Assembly: GCA_947561585.1 (NCBI GenBank)
Contig: CANNZV010000126.1
Span: 514,091 to 578,090 of the forward strand
Direction: 5' to 3'
Length of the DNA: 64,000 nt
Source of the DNA: Caprella mutica
Taxonomy: Eukaryota > Arthropoda > Malacostraca > Amphipoda > Caprellidae
Position numbers and translations under genes: made by a program. Positions 11,691 to 23,589 of this stretch are shown here, in pieces. How positions within the stretch are numbered: the first letter of the stretch is position 1; the number at the start of each line of letters is the position of its first letter. The notes below the pieces were generated by a model. That model was not told the origin of the DNA and searched no databases. It saw nothing but the letters and a program-made list of their open reading frames with translations.

Positions 11691-12738
11691 AGACCCTATT
11701 ATTTACAGAAATAAACAATGATAATAAACAATCAGGAGCACTGACGACAAAATAACGAGTAGCGGCTTAGCGAGTAACCTGTAGAAACTGAGGATCAAGA
11801 ATATGCGTTTGAAATCATAGATCCTGAAAATATTATAGACGGAAAGAATTGAAGACAATTTAATCATTCTAAACCAGCGGTATATAGTATTCTATAAACA
11901 TTTCATTTCATTTCGTCTATGATATTCCGAAGACCTGTGATTTTATATGCATATTGTCACAACCCTAGTCATCACTATTTTTAAAGAAGGTAAAAATTAG
12001 AGAAAAGAAATAGGGGAAGTAAATATTTAGATATAAGAGCAGGGGAAAACATATGAATAGGCAATAGAGTAACAGATAGCTATCATTTACTGGTTGCTAA
12101 AGAATCACAACTTTAGGCATTTTTGAGAAAAAAATATCCAACTTTTGACGAACGGAAAGGTGAAGAAGTCACTAACATTAACTTGAACATTTGTGAGAAA
12201 ATTAAATATAGCTATGATATAAAGAAATAAAAATACAACATATGGACTCCACTTTTGACTCTAGAGAACATTGCTAGTTTACCTTTGTAGTGTAGGACTC
12301 AATTACACAAGATTTAAATTGAAGAAAAAGAACAAAATATTTTCTAAATAAAAAAAGAAGATTAGAGATATCCAACTTAAAAAAAACTCTCGACCAACAC
12401 AATTACTAACAACTCCCTTGTTTTATATCAATTAGCATTTAATAATACGAGTGTTGCATCACTAGATATAGAAATCATTTTCAATTGATGACGTTTGTAA
12501 ATTTAAGGACTTTAGCCACTGAAATATTTCTTGAACAACGAATGACTAAAAGAAAATAGCTTATTTTTTCTGAAGCTTCACGATGCATAAAGAGAGGCAA
12601 AGAAAGTGAAATGCAGTCCAGAAGATCTAGTTGAGCAATAGCCAATCATAAGAAAACTTGACAGAATAACATAAATCCAATAACTTTCGAGGTATGATTA
12701 GGGTTTATAGTGCAAAAAGCTACTTCGTAACATAATAT
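11691..12738. other. 3' flank of the FKBP6-like gene
   Basis: No further exons or transposon features were recognised. It lies downstream of the minus-strand stop codon and may hold the 3' UTR. Confidence 0.3.
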
Positions 12739-15700
12739 TCATTCAACAGTTTTGACAACTTTCAAAAGTCTAGAGTTACCACGATGCTGAAAGTGAACCT
12801 TGAAATTACGATTGGAGGCTATCGAGGAAATGAAAGTGATTTCTTCCAAAGACAAATTAGCAGGGAACAAAATCTCCTTCGCCTTACTTGATTTCTCCAA
12901 TCGATCTATTTCAGATAAAGCTATATCAACAAACTCGGGTTTTAACTTCTTAACCAGCGGATGAATCTCCTCCTCGTCACTCTCCTCTCCTTCTGAATTA
13001 GCTCCTCCGTCCTCAGAATCTATCTCCACAATACTCACACCACCACTCACAGTCACCCCAGTGGTTTGTTTTTCTTGTAGCCTCTCTCTGATTTCCCTCC
13101 TCAAACACTCCTTTACTAAGTCACTGTTCTTAGTCTCCACAGGCCTAGCCCCCTTAGGGGTTAAGATGGCCCCCATCATAGCCCGGGAGAGTTCTTTCTC
13201 AGAGTCAAGTTCCTTCTTCTCATGCTCCGTCAGTATTTTCATCTCCTCCTTCAAATCGGGACAATTCGGTTGAAGTTTTTGTGAATATAAGAATAGTTTC
13301 CTAGCGTCGCTGTAGTTTGCCTGTATTAGTTTAGCCTTTCCATACCTATCAGAGATTGAAATGATTAGCATAATTCATTTTTAGAACTGTTAAGACATAC
13401 GTTTATGTAATTAAGAACAGAAACTCATGTAGCTAATGTAATTAGCGTGATTCTCAATGGTAAAAGTCCGTAACATTCTCTAACTTTCACTACTCCTAAC
13501 GCTTAAACCGTAATCTCTTTCAAATAGTATAATATATCGATTACCTAACCCGTTAAATAATAACCATAGAAAATACAAACCTGAAATATATCTTTGCCTT
13601 GAGATCATTGGGCATATCAAAGTCCATTTCCAGGGCCATTTTACAGTGGTCACAGACTTTGTTCATCTGTTCGAGATCCAAGGCAATCTTGGCAATGTTA
13701 GAGTGTAGCTTTGCAATCATGAGGTTACAGTCATGCCTCTCTTGCTGGCAGGAGAGCGGACTTTCTTCCAGTAACCATATGGCTTGCTGGTAGCAGCTGC
13801 GTGCTTTAGTCAGCTTCTTGTGCAGGTAGCAGTCGTTGCCCTGGCGTGAAGGGAAGAAGAATATTGTCAGAGAGTTAACTAATTTCATAACAGTAGCAAC
13901 AAAATATCAGATACTCTATTAATAAATTATCTATTCAGTGAATAAACTGAGTAGTGAGTACTTCAACAAAAGTCTTATATTATAGAGCAGAATACTCAAT
14001 ATTTAAGGGAAGATAATATACTTTTTTAATGACCATACTGCACTATAAATTTGAGAACAACTGTAATAGGGATAAGCTATGAGATATTTAGTTATAAATG
14101 GCTTCTATTACATCTGACGCCAAGCAATTCGTCACATAGCTAGTTTATGTTTTAACTACGTATACATCTTTTATATATAAAAATGTTTTGGAGTACACAT
14201 TTTTTCATTATAAAACTTCACTGGGGTTTAGGCCTATCTCACAGGGGGCGTAGCTATACATTTTTATTCAACAAAAATGCAGCATGAAAAGAAAAAAAAA
14301 ATCAATCTAATTGTACATACAAAACACATATTTACTTTGCTGTGGCATGAGAAAAACATCCGTGTGAAAGGGGCCTTAGAAAGCAACACAGAGTTTTACA
14401 AAATTGATAGAATTCACAATGCACACGTTAGACATCTAGTTTCAATGAATGATTTAGACTTTAGAGTACATCTCTCTTTTCAGTAACATCTCCCTACATA
14501 GATTGGGCGTTCTCCCAGTCATTTACTAACTAATAACAATCATTTCAACACTAATGGTGTGTGAAGTACACACATACTCCTTACTTCCTCAAGTGATACG
14601 GACCTTTCTGTGGTAAGATTTAGCCAACTCCATCCTCTCTGAGTAAGTAGCAGTGTCTTGTTTCTGCCAGTCCCACCCTTTCTCAGAGTGCTGGTCTGCG
14701 AGAGAGCAGTCCACTGCGCTCTCTAGCTTCACCTCAATCAGCAGCCACGACTCGGGGGGAATTATGGGACGACACCCAAGCTGATAAAAGTGTGTAAGCC
14801 AAACATAATAATAATATCCAAAAAATTTATAATTATGAACAGCAGAGAATATACAAAAGCAGGTTTAATTGAGAATAACTACATAGTTTTTATTCAGTAA
14901 AATAAAGATCCTACTATATATTCATTGTTCACAATTATAAACCAATAACTTTCCATCTTTGTCGGTGGCAATAGTACCTACCTTTCCATAAGCATAGTCA
15001 GGAGAGAGTAAAAAGTGGGAAGTTTCATGCAGCCTCATTGTTGCCAATCCGATTCCAAGTCCTTAAAAGAATAAAATAAGATAGAAGTAAGAGTAAGTAA
15101 TCAAAATAGTGAACTATCAAAAATGAAGATCTGTCAGATAATTAGCTGTGGAAGATTTTCTTAGGATTATAAAATAGTTACCAGGCAACACGTCTCCACT
15201 GCCAATCTTTGACTTGTGGAGTCTGCTTCTAAAGTGAGTGCTACCCACTGGCTCATCACTGTACTCGAGATAGCAGCTGTAGTGGAACCTCACGACAGTA
15301 CCCTCTACTAACACAGGGCCTAGGCCTGGCTTCACAATCTGGATAACATTATGAAAATGTTAAAATTCAGAATATTATAAAAGTAGTAAGGTAGTTACCC
15401 AATTTAAAAATAATAATTTAAGCCCTTACCCTTTCAATCTTGTCAAGTCATATCTATATCTGTCCCAAGTTGTTTAAAAAAATGAAGTCAATTTTCTTCA
15501 ATTAAAATAGTTTGGGATAGGACTAATCATATTAAAATGATACCATCTTTGTGCAGCTATTCAAGTATTTAATGAGTGGATCTCTTTCTATCAAGCCACT
15601 ATGTTGCGTTTTCATGAACTAGTGCTGTTGTTAGTCATTTCTACTCGAACTTGCTAGTTTCAACTAAACAGTAAACATATTACCAGAGATAAAACAATGA

Positions 15701-18021
15701 ATACAACTAAAACACTTAAATATCAGATGCCAAATAGACAAAAAATTATAATTATTAGCTAGTAGCTACTGGTATTAAAAATCACTTGTTATCTTATGAT
15801 TCTTATCTAGCTACCTACTTACTTAGCTAAGATGGGGAGTAGCTAATCGCCATTAAAATGTTTGAGCTAGTTACTGACTCATTATAGTACTACAAATTTA
15901 TTCATTTTTAACTTTTCTCTTTCAATAAGAAAAATTAAGTATCCCTTCTTAGGATGTGGCAGGATTAGTTTACAATGCTACAAATAATACAAGTAGTTCT
16001 TAATCTCAAAATTACACCATTTGCTGAAATTATGATCTTGAAATGAATGGCATAGCTAGTATACAACTATAAACATATTTTCTGTCTTCCAGAGAATTAC
16101 CACATATTTCTATCAATAATATTTCTAAATAGGAATAATCATCTGCAATTAATTTAGGAAGCCGAGACTTTTTTAAGTGTTCGACTTCGACTGCGACAAA
16201 AAAAGTCTGACTGTACTTTTCATGAGACTAAGAATTGAATATTTTAAAATAAATTTCATATTTCATGTTGCCTAATAACCAAAATAGCATTTAATCATTG
16301 CCAAGTGAATAATAAAGATTTTTTTTAAATTACAGATAACTTCATGGTTACAGCTATACATGTTTTTAATAAATAAGATAAGTACATACATAAATAATAC
16401 AATATAAAGAGTCAGTGGAATTTTACAGACTCTCAACTCCTCAAGAACATGAAATGATGAAAATTTTAACAAAGACTCCCCAGCCCTGGCTATATCATTC
16501 ACTAGGTATAACAACTAACTAGTGTCATATTCACCTTTTTCATAACACCTCCATTCCCAGTTAAATCCTCCATATTTCTTGCCATTCTCTCAAATGGTTC
16601 CATATCATCATCAGTACCTACAGGAAAGATGCTCTTTATTCCATATCTCAGAGTGAACAGATATTACATTTGTAATCCTAATTACTTTGATATTAATATT
16701 GAGAGGTGCAAAATTTTAAAATGAATTAAAATTATTAAAATATTTTCTCAACACTTTCAACTACTTAGTATTTATCTATCCAGTGATCAGTGATATATTT
16801 AAGAATTAATGGAGTTTAAGTCCAAAGCTCATTTGGAGTTTACCTATATAATTTTAAATGGCTGTGAAATCATATTTAAAAATCAATTATCCAAATTTCT
16901 TGTAAAAAAAATATACTAGTTACATACTTAGGAGCAATGCAGGTTTTGAAATAGTATTACTGCTTTCTGTAGTTAGTCAAATTTGAACAATAACATGAAA
17001 ATTCACTATTATTCTAAATACACACTCAGGAATTCTAAGTAACTAAAGATATAAAATATATTGCATATGAAAAAGGTTAAACTTAATTCATCATCAGCAA
17101 GATATTACTTGAATGAGGATAATTTCTTACCAATATCAGCAACCTCATCTTTTTTAGTTGGTTTATCCCTGCATCCCAACAAACTGAATAATTTCTCATC
17201 ATAGAAGAAGTTTTCATGAAATTTTGGCACAGTCTTCTCTTCAGTTGCATTCTTTCTCTCATCAACAATAACTTCAAACTTACAACTGAAAGCAAGAAAT
17301 CCATATTGTGACAAATTCACAAAACACTTTTTAGTTCAAATTAATCTATTAAATGCATTTTAACATTAAATTTTAACCACTTTAAATCAAGTTCATCCAC
17401 ATACATTTTATGTTATTGCTATTCTCTCCATAGGTAGGTAGCCATTTCAAAGAAATGCTATACTTGTTATAGTGATCATCTAATGCATTAGAAATTTTAA
17501 TTTTGAATAACTGATATTAATTACCTACTGAAAGTAGTAATAGCAGCATATTGTGAAAAAGTGAAACTGCCTCCCAACCAAGCACATTGAGAATCAAAAC
17601 TACACATAAAATAGAAAAAATATTCTCCAAAGTTATGTAATTCTTTGAAACAACAAAAAATTTAGCTAATTGTTTATAATCAATCCATTTCCTCCAGCCA
17701 TAATTATTCATATACATTTAGATAGAAATGAAGGTATTTTACTGTCTCCAATAACAATATTATACATTTATTAACCTACTTAATATTCATAGTATTGAGA
17801 TTAAAATCAGCTTTGGAACTCAAGCTGTATCACTGACACTAAAAGGAAATCAAATATTAATAATATTTATAATACAATGCAAGAGACTATAATTAAAAGG
17901 TCTACAGTTGTAGAATATTTTACCTTTTTTCATCAGAGTAAGAAACTTTAGCATTCGCAACGGGTGTGTACAAATCTTCAATCTGATCCTCATGGAAGGC
18001 AGAATTATCTCGATGAGCCAT
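12739..18021 (-). CDS. FKBP6/Shutdown-like immunophilin, 8 exons, 538 aa
   Basis: Exons on the minus strand: 18021-17924, 17285-17131, 16617-16535, 15338-15182, 15061-14982, 14780-14604, 13840-13581 and 13345-12739. All introns are GT-AG and phases join without a break (1617 nt including stop). Residues about 110-213 form an FKBP domain (VVRFHYSCYLEYSDEPVGST, LPGLGIGLATMRLHETSHF, PDYAYGKLGC, PPESWLLIEVKLE). Residues about 245-375 form three TPR motifs (YHRKGNDCYLHKKL, LHSNIAKIALDLEQ, YGKAKLIQANYSDARKLF). The order and the lead-in (ERMARNMEDLTGNGGVMKK) match FKBP6 and fly Shutdown, Hsp90 co-chaperones needed for piRNA loading in the germline. The FKBP12-type FD pair is replaced by VG and the pocket Trp by Leu, so prolyl isomerase activity is probably lost, as in FKBP6. 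Unusual: an acidic linker (about 444-463) is followed by an R3H-like domain (about 481-538). The protein is longer than human FKBP6 (about 327 aa). Confidence 0.88.
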
Positions 18022-18170
18022 AATTGGCACGTGTTAAATACTAGCTATATAGTAAAAAGTTATAATAAATTAAAAACTGAAAAGGTAAAGGTTGTTAGTT
18101 TGTTTAATTTGTTCCTAATTAATATTAGATTAGATTACACTGAGAAGCACTACATATAATATGGAGGAAT
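18022..18170 (-). promoter_or_regulatory. Upstream region of the FKBP6-like gene
   Basis: The short AT-rich region before the minus-strand ATG presumably contains the 5' UTR and core promoter. No clear TATA box or initiator was picked out. Confidence 0.2.
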
Positions 18171-18174
18171 CCAA

Positions 18175-18620
18175 TCAACTCAATAAAATGCAATTAAACT
18201 TCACAATGCAGGTAGCTCTTTTCCCCATCTCTAATTTTGAAATATCGCTAAAAATTCTCCATTGGATTAATGTCTGAGGACCGACTTGGCCATAGCAAGA
18301 TATCAATTATATTTTCAGCAAACCATTTTCTTGCAAAACTTGCAATGAACATTGGGCCAAGTCAGTCCTTACAACTTAATAAGAATCAAAAATTCAAATG
18401 AAATTGGGAGAAGAGCACCAACAAATATCAAGAGCATTGAAGACGATATGTCTAGAAAAATGGGACAAAAGTCACAAAATACCACTTAATGTGTGCAAAT
18501 CATTAATTGAGACTTGCATGAATAGACTAGTGATGGTAAATATATATTTATATTTAACAACTTTATTGAAAGAAAGAATAGTACAAAATAGGATTTCAAA
18601 TAAATTCGATGAATAAATTC
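18175..18620. mobile_element. Tc1-like transposase relic in two opposed pieces
   Basis: On the minus strand 18360-18235 reads FARKWFAENIIDILLWPSRS, then SDINPMENF. This is the Tc1 block ending in the third catalytic residue (SPDLNPIEN), followed by a stop. On the plus strand 18433-18530 reads RALKTICLEKWDKS, then SLIETCMNRL, which is the Tc1 C-terminal tail. The two parts face each other, so an inversion with a breakpoint near 18365-18400 is needed to explain them. The element is dead. It sits just upstream of the FKBP6-like gene. Confidence 0.6.
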
Positions 18621-19198
18621 CAATTGAAAATAGGACCTTACAGAGATATAAAAATATTCCCTCTAGCATATGAACTTAAACATATTTGAGAGAGATTTTC
18701 CATAAACCCACATTCAAATAATAAGAAAGTAAAATTGTAAAACGCGTAACCAGTTCTAGCACAATTTTAAGATTGCTACAATCACTAATTCACTCTTACA
18801 ACAATAAAGAGTGCAATCTTCAGTTTGCCACTAGGGCTGTGGAGTATGAGTCAAAGCTTTTTTGGTGGATTCTGAGTCAGAGTCAGGAGTCAAAAATTTG
18901 TCCCGTCTCCAACTTTAAGCTATAGATACAAGTCACAAAAATTTAGATCCATTTCATTTGTTGTTCATCATGTTAACTATCTTTTAAGAACTAATAACTG
19001 CTGATAGCTATAAATTAAATCAATATTTAAAGTCTAAAAAATCAAAGAGCTCAATATTACTTATAAAAATACTGTAAAACTGCTTGTTGGAGCTGGTGAA
19101 ATTATTTATAATAGAGTCAGGGTATTCAAAATAAAGGATTCAAACATTTATTATGTACAGACTCTGCAGCCCTGTTTGCAGCACACAATGTTATAATG
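18621..19198. other. Intergenic stretch, nothing recognised
   Basis: No exons, arrays or inverted repeats were supported. Two GGAGTC-type words near 18840-18900 suggest an old repeat but are not definable. Confidence 0.25.
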
Positions 19199-19385
19199 GT
19201 TGAAGCCAATTAATTGGCTTACATAACAAATAGTCAAAACTCAGATTATGTAATTGGCTTAAAATTTTGAATTAATTTCTATGTGAAATATTCCCATGTT
19301 AATTTTGGCTTGAAATCATCAAAAACAAGTCAAAATTGGCTTGGCTCAGAATTTTTGTTATCTTTTGGCTCAAAAGTGGCTTTGC
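19199..19385. repeat. Inverted copy of the repeat at 170-345
   Basis: The reverse complement shares long blocks with 170-345: AAAAATTCTGAGCCAA, GATTTCAAGCCAAAATTAA, ACATGGGAA, AATTAATTCAAAATTTTAAG and TAAGCCAATTAATTGG. The copies are about 19 kb apart and have diverged by indels, so this is an old dispersed repeat. Confidence 0.75.
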
Positions 19386-19460
19386 ATTCTGCCAGCCTCT
19401 TACCACTATGCATGATGTCACTTTATGCATTTCATGACTCAAGAGATTTTAAATAGAGGT

Positions 19461-19790
19461 AGGGTTAGTGTGCCTGCACACCATTAATATCAAAAGAGAG
19501 AAAGCAAGAAAGATTGCAAGAGGTGAGGCAAAAAAGAAAGCCATGAAGAGTGATGCCACACTGACACTTTGTGAGATATTGCATTGATTGAGGCTACCAT
19601 CTTCAACTCTCTTCAGAATCAGATGAAGCTTCTTGAACAATCCTTCACTCTACAAAGTATCTTCACTCTTTCTTGCTCACTGCCACTGTGTGCACTCCTG
19701 AACATATGACATATCAATGTTAATACAATTCAATCTTTCATTCTTTCTTGCTATAATATGTAAATTTTTTGGTGTGCAGGCACCCCTACT
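19461..19790. mobile_element. MITE with GTAGGG..GTGCCTGCACACC ends
   Basis: GTGTGCCTGCACACC near 19469-19483 is matched in inverted orientation by GGTGTGCAGGCACCCCTAC at 19771-19789. The interior of about 290 bp is non-coding. The minus frame at 19449-19640 falls inside it and is not a gene. Confidence 0.5.
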
Positions 19791-20024
19791 CTGAGAATAC
19801 TTTCAGACTCTCATCAGTGTCAGTAGCAGATTCAGAATATTCCTCAGCACTGAAGCTCTCAACTAAATTAATGTTAACATAGGAATTAATTAAAGATCTC
19901 CCTCAGAATCTCATATTTCTAAATTTGGATTCAGATGTATCTTACGAGTTGTTGAAAAACGTTCCATATTCTGCAGAGCGTGCCTCTAGTCTCTTGAACA
20001 TGGTTGGAATTTGGGAGCTGGACC

Positions 20025-20335
20025 AAGCTGTAGCCTGTACCTAGTTTAGGCTCCAAGGTAGTGTATCTTTAAGACCTTATTTCTTATAGATAGGTAAAAA
20101 TAATGAACAATAAAAACACACCTGAATTAAATCTATATAATCAACTTTGAGGTTCAATCGCAATATTCATTTTTCTTTTACACGAAACCCTTATAAAATG
20201 ACTTTAAACATCTTGATGTTAACATGCAAATATGAGAAATTATGAGCCGCTCGGTCACAAACAAGAAATGTGTTGTTGTGGTGACGTCATATCTTTGTGT
20301 CGTCCACTAGTTACTATACCCTTTATGTTCCTTCC
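20025..20335. repeat. Left arm of a 6-kb-spaced inverted duplication
   Basis: This block matches 26360-26660 in inverted orientation. Shared parts are the TAGTTTAGGCTCC..GGTAG piece, CACACCTGAATTAAATCTAT, GTTCAATCGC, CATTTTATAA, GCATGTTAA, AATTATGAGCC and GTGACGTCA. Each arm contains one TGACGTCA palindrome. They flank the Foldback elements at 22740 and 24457. Confidence 0.7.
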
Positions 20336-20397
20336 TGTACCACAGTACCCTGGGGTTTTCAACTTATTTCACCCCTCAAAAGTCTTGGGAGGGCGGC

Positions 20398-20638
20398 ATG
20401 CCAGTCTGTATTTCATTGTAAATTATACCGACTTGTCTGTGGAATTTTTTCCTTTTGAAAATGATATTCTAGCAAGGTAGGTCGATTTTTAGCTATTTAT
20501 TCCTATATTATCATTAATTTTCAGTGGCTAAATGAGGAAAATGTTGGTGGATCAGTCAAATATGTGATGGATTTTTTCAGCTTTTGAACAAGTCAGTGGG
20601 TTTTTGTGCACCAATACAGACTGGGCAGCACGCCTCCT
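20398..20638. mobile_element. MITE with CCAGTCTGTATTT ends (copy 1)
   Basis: CCAGTCTGTATTTCA at the left and AATACAGACTGG at the right are inverted. The flanks GCGGCATG and GCAGCACG agree at six of eight bases, consistent with a decayed 8-bp target duplication. A second copy is at 23590-23855. The two share GGTGGATC, TTTTTAGCTATTTATTCCT and GATGGATTTTTTCAGCTTTT. Non-coding. Confidence 0.7.
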
Positions 20639-20814
20639 CAGTCCTGATACATCTATAACTGATAAGGTTTTACCAAGTTTTTTTTTCTTACACACCAGAC
20701 CAAAAGTTTATAATTGTTACCCCATAAAATTATAGTTTTCTATGATATATTTTATTTTCTATTCCAATTTAAACATCTCAATCAAAGAATTAAACTGAGT
20801 TGTAACCATTGAAT

Positions 20815-21410
20815 AAACATTGGATTCAGCTTTCAGGTACCATTAGACATTAGTTATAAATTTTATACAACAATTATCAAATTCACTCATTATATCATAA
20901 ATCTTCATACAAATTACCTATTTGATAGAACATACAGGAGTGTGCTGTACTGTGGTGCACCGATCAGCTTTTAGATACATATCAATTCTGTGTACATTTT
21001 GATATTTCTGTCAACCTAGAAGCTTCCAGTCAAAATGTAATAACCTTGCCGGTTATAATTTATCTAATACCCGTAGCCCGTAGGCAGGCAGTTCTACAAA
21101 TCACAAAAATGAACCCAAGTGAATTTGGGTGATTTCTTTTCCTAGGACCGACTGTAGGCAGTCTTGGGAAAGGCCACTGAAGAGAAGAAAGAATTGAATT
21201 GGGAAGTATAAACATTGAATTCAGATACAGTCAGTCATAAATAAATTTGATACTATTTCATCAAATTCACTCCATACCTACATGATTATATGATTTATGT
21301 CATAAATTTTCATTCAAATTAGTGAAGTTACCTATTTGGTCGAACGTACAGTGGTGCACCGTACTGTGGTCAAGTGTGGTGCGCCACTCAGCCATGAAAT
21401 ATATAGTGGC
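20815..21410. repeat. Two direct repeats of about 190 bp
   Basis: Blocks at 20815-20995 and 21215-21405 share AACATTG.ATTCAG, TCAAATTCACTC, TCATAAAT.TTCAT.CAAATTA and ACAGT/GTGGTGCACCG near the end. They are diverged, non-coding and tandem in arrangement. Confidence 0.5.
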
Positions 21411-21596
21411 TAGAGACTTCAGACTAGGTATTTTTTAATATGCAATAATGCAGCTACCTATGTATAATGTTGGACAAGGTTGTAACTTGTACCTAGGGCC
21501 TAGGCCAATTCATTTTCTCATAGACACCACAGATTAGATTAAAAGCTGAATTTATTTTGTATTTTGAGTCTATAACACTAACATTCTGGATAATGC

Positions 21597-21735
21597 ATTA
21601 GGCTAACAGATGAATTTAATAGGCTAAATGTTGTGTATTGCTATTATTAAGCTCTCATTAATTTATTACTGTATTTTAAAGTTTGCATAACTCAACAGAG
21701 TAATTAATTCATCAGAAGGGACCATTTTTCCAATA
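21597..21735. repeat. Inverted copy of the repeat at 447-565
   Basis: The reverse complement shares TTCTGATG.ATTAATTACTC, AAAATACAGTAA, CATTTAGCCTAT and CTGTTAGCCTAA with 447-565. With the pair 170-345/19199-19385 this shows that one larger element has copies in opposite orientation at both places. Confidence 0.7.
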
Positions 21736-22069
21736 TGGTTTAATTTAAACTTTAAGGGCTGACTAAATAGGTAATTTGTTAATGAGTTGGATATCCTGTG
21801 AAATTGGGAATTGTCCATTGTCAAACATTGAATCATTTGAATGATTGAACTAGTATCAATTTAACCTAGTAACTGGATACTTGGAGTCTGATATTATCTG
21901 AAATTGGACCTTGGTGACAATTAAAAAGTTAGTTAAAGCAAGACATACAACACCGGGTGATACTCCCCGGGGAGAGCTGCGACTATGGCAAATTTGTCAA
22001 GGGCACAGGAAAATCACGCAGTCAATGAAAATTTTGTAATTCACTTCCCTACCCTCTGAAGTGATCATA

Positions 22070-22735
22070 TAAAGCTAACATTAGAAATTTGTTTCAATCA
22101 ATCAGTTCATTATAGAAGATGAAGAACTAACTTTAATATGTGCCAGCAAGTGCAAAACAAGTCCACACAGAATTTTAATTTTTGACCTAGGGGTCAAAAT
22201 ATGACGATTATACTAGCAAAATTCTGAGTGCTAAAAATATTAATGAATGCACCGCTCGAGGTATTAAAGCTATTTTCGAGCAAATAGATTTATAGAAAGA
22301 GAAGAAGTAACTTAGGTGTCAAATTACAAATCTATACATAAATATTTTTTATCAAATTTTGACACATACCATAAGAAAAGATTCCAAGTCCTTACAAAAT
22401 TCTAAATTTTGACTATTAAAATTTAATTTTCAAAATTTAATTCTCTAGAAATTGTAGAAAATACACCAGGCTATATATTCAAGCTTGTTTCAACCAAATC
22501 GATCCATTATTGAAGAAGAAGAAGCAATTTTAGTGTCAAAATCGGTCAAAATTACTAGTCCATACGATAGTATTTAATCAAATTTTGACATTTAAAATTA
22601 TTATTTCGAAATTATATTCTCTAGAAAGTGTAGCTTATAAGTCCGGCTATCATTTGAAGTTTGTTTCAATAGAATCAGTTGACTATTGAAGAAGAAGTAA
22701 CTATTCTCCCAAAATACCCAACAATCAGGTCCAGG
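22070..22735. repeat. Diverged tandem repeat, about 190-bp units
   Basis: Units near 22088, 22277, 22484 and 22660 share a TTTGTTTCAA..AATC.GTT-like word, a GAAGAAGAAGTAACT-like word, ATCAAATTTTGACA and TTCTCTAGAAA.TGTAG. The last unit is cut by the Foldback-like element that begins near 22740. No coding sequence. Confidence 0.55.
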
Positions 22736-22739
22736 AGGT

Positions 22740-23237
22740 ACCCGTTCTTAGGGGGGTACGGTCAAGAGCCCCCCCGGTCATGAGCCCCCCCGGTCATGAG
22801 CCCCCCTAGGTCATAAGCCCCCCTAGGTCATAAGCCCCCCTAGGTCACGAGCCCCCCTCCATGTTTTTTTAATCCTTATATACCTAGTTAAACAAATGAA
22901 GAACTACTTAGATAGAAATAACTGAGAGTTGCTAATGTAGTTTGTTGTATCCACTAGATTGTTGTACTGCACAGTTCATGATTGTTTAATGACCTGGCAG
23001 GGGTGTTCGGGGGGCGGGCCCCCCGATATACATATATTTTGTGTCTAATCAGTAATGAACTACAAAAGTGTCAATAAGGATTAAATAATATAGGTAAATA
23101 AGGATTTAAAAACAGGGGGGCTCGTGACCGGGGGGGCTCATGACCGGGGGGGCTCATGACCTAGGGGGGCTCATGACCGGGGGGGCTCTTTACCGGGGGG
23201 GCTCTTGACCGGGGGGGCTTATGACCTACACTCGTTC
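22740..23237. mobile_element. Foldback-like element with GGTCATGAGCCCCCCC arrays (copy 1)
   Basis: The left end carries about six tandem 16-bp units of type GGTCATGAGCCCCCC(C/T), at 22758-22857. The right end carries about seven in the opposite orientation, at 23116-23226. The AT-rich centre contains a G/C palindrome (GGGGGGCGGGCCCCCC). The words CGTTCTTAGG just outside the left end (22731-22740) and right end (about 23233-23242) form a target duplication of 9-10 bp. Relatives are at 51968-52251 and 53633-54008. No transposase, so it must be mobilised in trans. Confidence 0.8.
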
Positions 23238-23279
23238 TTAGGCTGCGCTCCTAGCGAGTCGCAGCAAAAATTATTATAG

Positions 23280-23589
23280 CTACCTAGTGGCTAGTGCTAG
23301 TTAACTGCAAAACTATAGTTAGCTACAATGAATAAAAATTAAGCCTTAAGGAATAAAAGAATGGAAATACAATTTAACCAATGCCTAGTTAGCAATTGAT
23401 AAGAAAAAAAAATTAGAAGTGACTAAGTTAACTGTTATTGTTAAAGTAGGTAGTCCCATGTTTCAAACTTCAAAGTGTGGTCAGAGTTGCCATTTTAAAT
23501 CACCCGGTTGCCACGTCAAAGTTCAAACTAGATTCGATGCGCTGATTACCATACCCATTATGTTACTATATCAGTGGAATAATGATTGT
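23280..23589. repeat. Direct repeat of 26645-26910
   Basis: The block shares GTGCTAGTTAACTGC, TTTAACCAATGCCTAGTTAG, AATTGATAAGAAAAAAA, TCCCATGTTTCAAA, AAGTGTGG.CAGAGT, CACCCGG and GATTACCATACCC with 26645-26910. The second copy follows the inverted block 26360-26660, so a segment of this locus has been duplicated in rearranged form. The frame at 23419-23619 is not supported. Confidence 0.7.

Noticed and set aside
11309..11718. Three histidine- and phenylalanine-rich minus-strand frames
   Set aside because: All are translations of one purine-rich tandem array.
22740..23237. CRISPR-like array of 16-bp repeats
   Set aside because: Units are directly adjacent without unique spacers, occur as inverted terminal arrays, and the genome is eukaryotic.
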